Assembly (NCBI RefSeq): GCF_014873755.1
Contig: NZ_JADBEG010000001.1
Coordinates: forward strand, 2,234,501 to 2,298,500
Origin: Amycolatopsis lexingtonensis
GTDB taxonomy: Bacteria > Actinomycetota > Actinomycetes > Mycobacteriales > Pseudonocardiaceae
Reading direction: 5' to 3'
Length of the DNA stretch: 64,000 bases
The position numbers and the translations under genes were made by a program. Below the pieces are notes generated by a model, which saw only the letters and a list, made by a program, of their open reading frames with translations, searched no databases and was not told the DNA's origin. Shown here in pieces: positions 63,641 to 64,000 of this stretch (position 1 is its first letter; each line of letters starts with the position of its first letter).

Positions 63641-64000
63641 ATGCGCGTGGCGATGTTCGGCTACCAGACCTGGGGGCACCGGACCCTGCAGGCGCTCATC
63701 GACGCCGGGCACGACGTCGCCCTCGTGGTGACGCACCCGAAGAGCAACCACGCCTACGAGCGGATCTGGGCCGACTCGGTCGCCGACCTCGCCGAGGCCA
63801 ACGGCATCCGCGTGCTGCTGCGCAACCGCCCGGACGACGCCGAGCTGCTGGCCGAGCTCAAGGCCGCGGACCTCGACCTGATCGTGGCGAACAACTGGCG
63901 CACCTGGCTGCCCCCGGAGATCTTCGAGCTCCCGCGCCACGGCACGCTCAACATCCACGACTCGCTGCTGCCGGCGTACGCGGGCTTCTCCCCGCTCATC
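63641..64000 (+). CDS. N5-hydroxyornithine formyltransferase (3' end beyond window)
   Basis: The first 120 codons of a methionyl-tRNA formyltransferase-fold protein. MRVAMFGYQTWGHRTLQAL opens the Rossmann-like domain and the catalytic Asn/His/Asp pattern is visible in IVANNWRTWLP and LNIHDSLLPAYAG. In coelichelin-type loci such enzymes formylate N5-hydroxyornithine from formyl-tetrahydrofolate, which fits the divergent hydroxylase and iron box. An unrelated formyltransferase role is less likely. Further siderophore genes may lie to the right of the window. Confidence 0.88.
   Translation, partial: MRVAMFGYQTWGHRTLQALIDAGHDVALVVTHPKSNHAYERIWADSVADLAEANGIRVLLRNRPDDAELLAELKAADLDLIVANNWRTWLPPEIFELPRHGTLNIHDSLLPAYAGFSPLI

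Overview
The window is very GC-rich actinomycete chromosome, with strong G/C preference at third codon positions and many GTG starts. Gene content suggests a Pseudonocardiaceae organism, and Amycolatopsis is my best guess: a large hydroxamate-type siderophore NRPS, IdeR/DmdR-type iron boxes, Zur-type cysteine-free ribosomal proteins, and a pair made of a helix-turn-helix regulator and a small Cys/His protein. The genus is an inference from content. I see no rRNA, tRNA, CRISPR array, insertion sequence or phage gene.

Layout. 1-3 kb: 3' part-missing dienoyl-CoA isomerase-like crotonase, an alpha/beta hydrolase, a doubtful small ORF and a siroheme/uroporphyrinogen methyltransferase. 3.1-7.2 kb: a divergent zinc-starvation locus around a putative Zur box, with zinc-independent L28, L33, S14 and S18 on the minus strand and L31 and L32 between two CobW-type proteins on the plus strand, closed by a His-rich protein. 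7.3-10.4 kb: MarR, DHA2 efflux pump, dienelactone hydrolase and a small protein. 10.4-16.1 kb (minus): ceramidase, sphingomyelinase, MFS_2 transporter and a sphingosine-1-phosphate-lyase-like enzyme, which together look like a sphingolipid-degradation operon. 16.4-19.9 kb: F420-type oxidoreductase, DUF2236 oxygenase with a divergent TetR and a near-ideal operator, and an IclR regulator. 20-23.2 kb: membrane protein, DUF4397 protein and sortase. 23.2-26.8 kb: ssuCBAD sulfonate uptake and use. 26.9-35.1 kb: miscellaneous enzymes and regulators, including a single-chain PheRS-like protein.

35.1-64 kb: an iron-regulated siderophore locus. The plus strand carries a heterodimeric ABC exporter or importer (35.1-38.6 kb). 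The minus strand carries a 6045-residue, five-module NRPS, then panD, a siderophore-binding lipoprotein and mbtH, ending in a strong hairpin terminator. A FecCD/FepC-type importer diverges from the NRPS. An ornithine N-monooxygenase and a formyltransferase (cut by the window end) diverge from each other. Putative iron boxes sit at all four promoter regions.

The central inference is a peptide siderophore containing beta-alanine. Adenylation domain 4 lacks the usual pocket Asp at position 235 and has a beta-alanine-like pocket. The gene directly after the NRPS, only 2 nt away, is aspartate 1-decarboxylase, which makes beta-alanine. Three adenylation domains (1, 2, 3) are interrupted by N-methyltransferase domains, module 2 reads as serine, and the hydroxylase and formyltransferase imply N-hydroxy/N-formyl-ornithine residues. 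There is no thioesterase or epimerase domain. A palindromic repeat is inserted in frame inside module 1.
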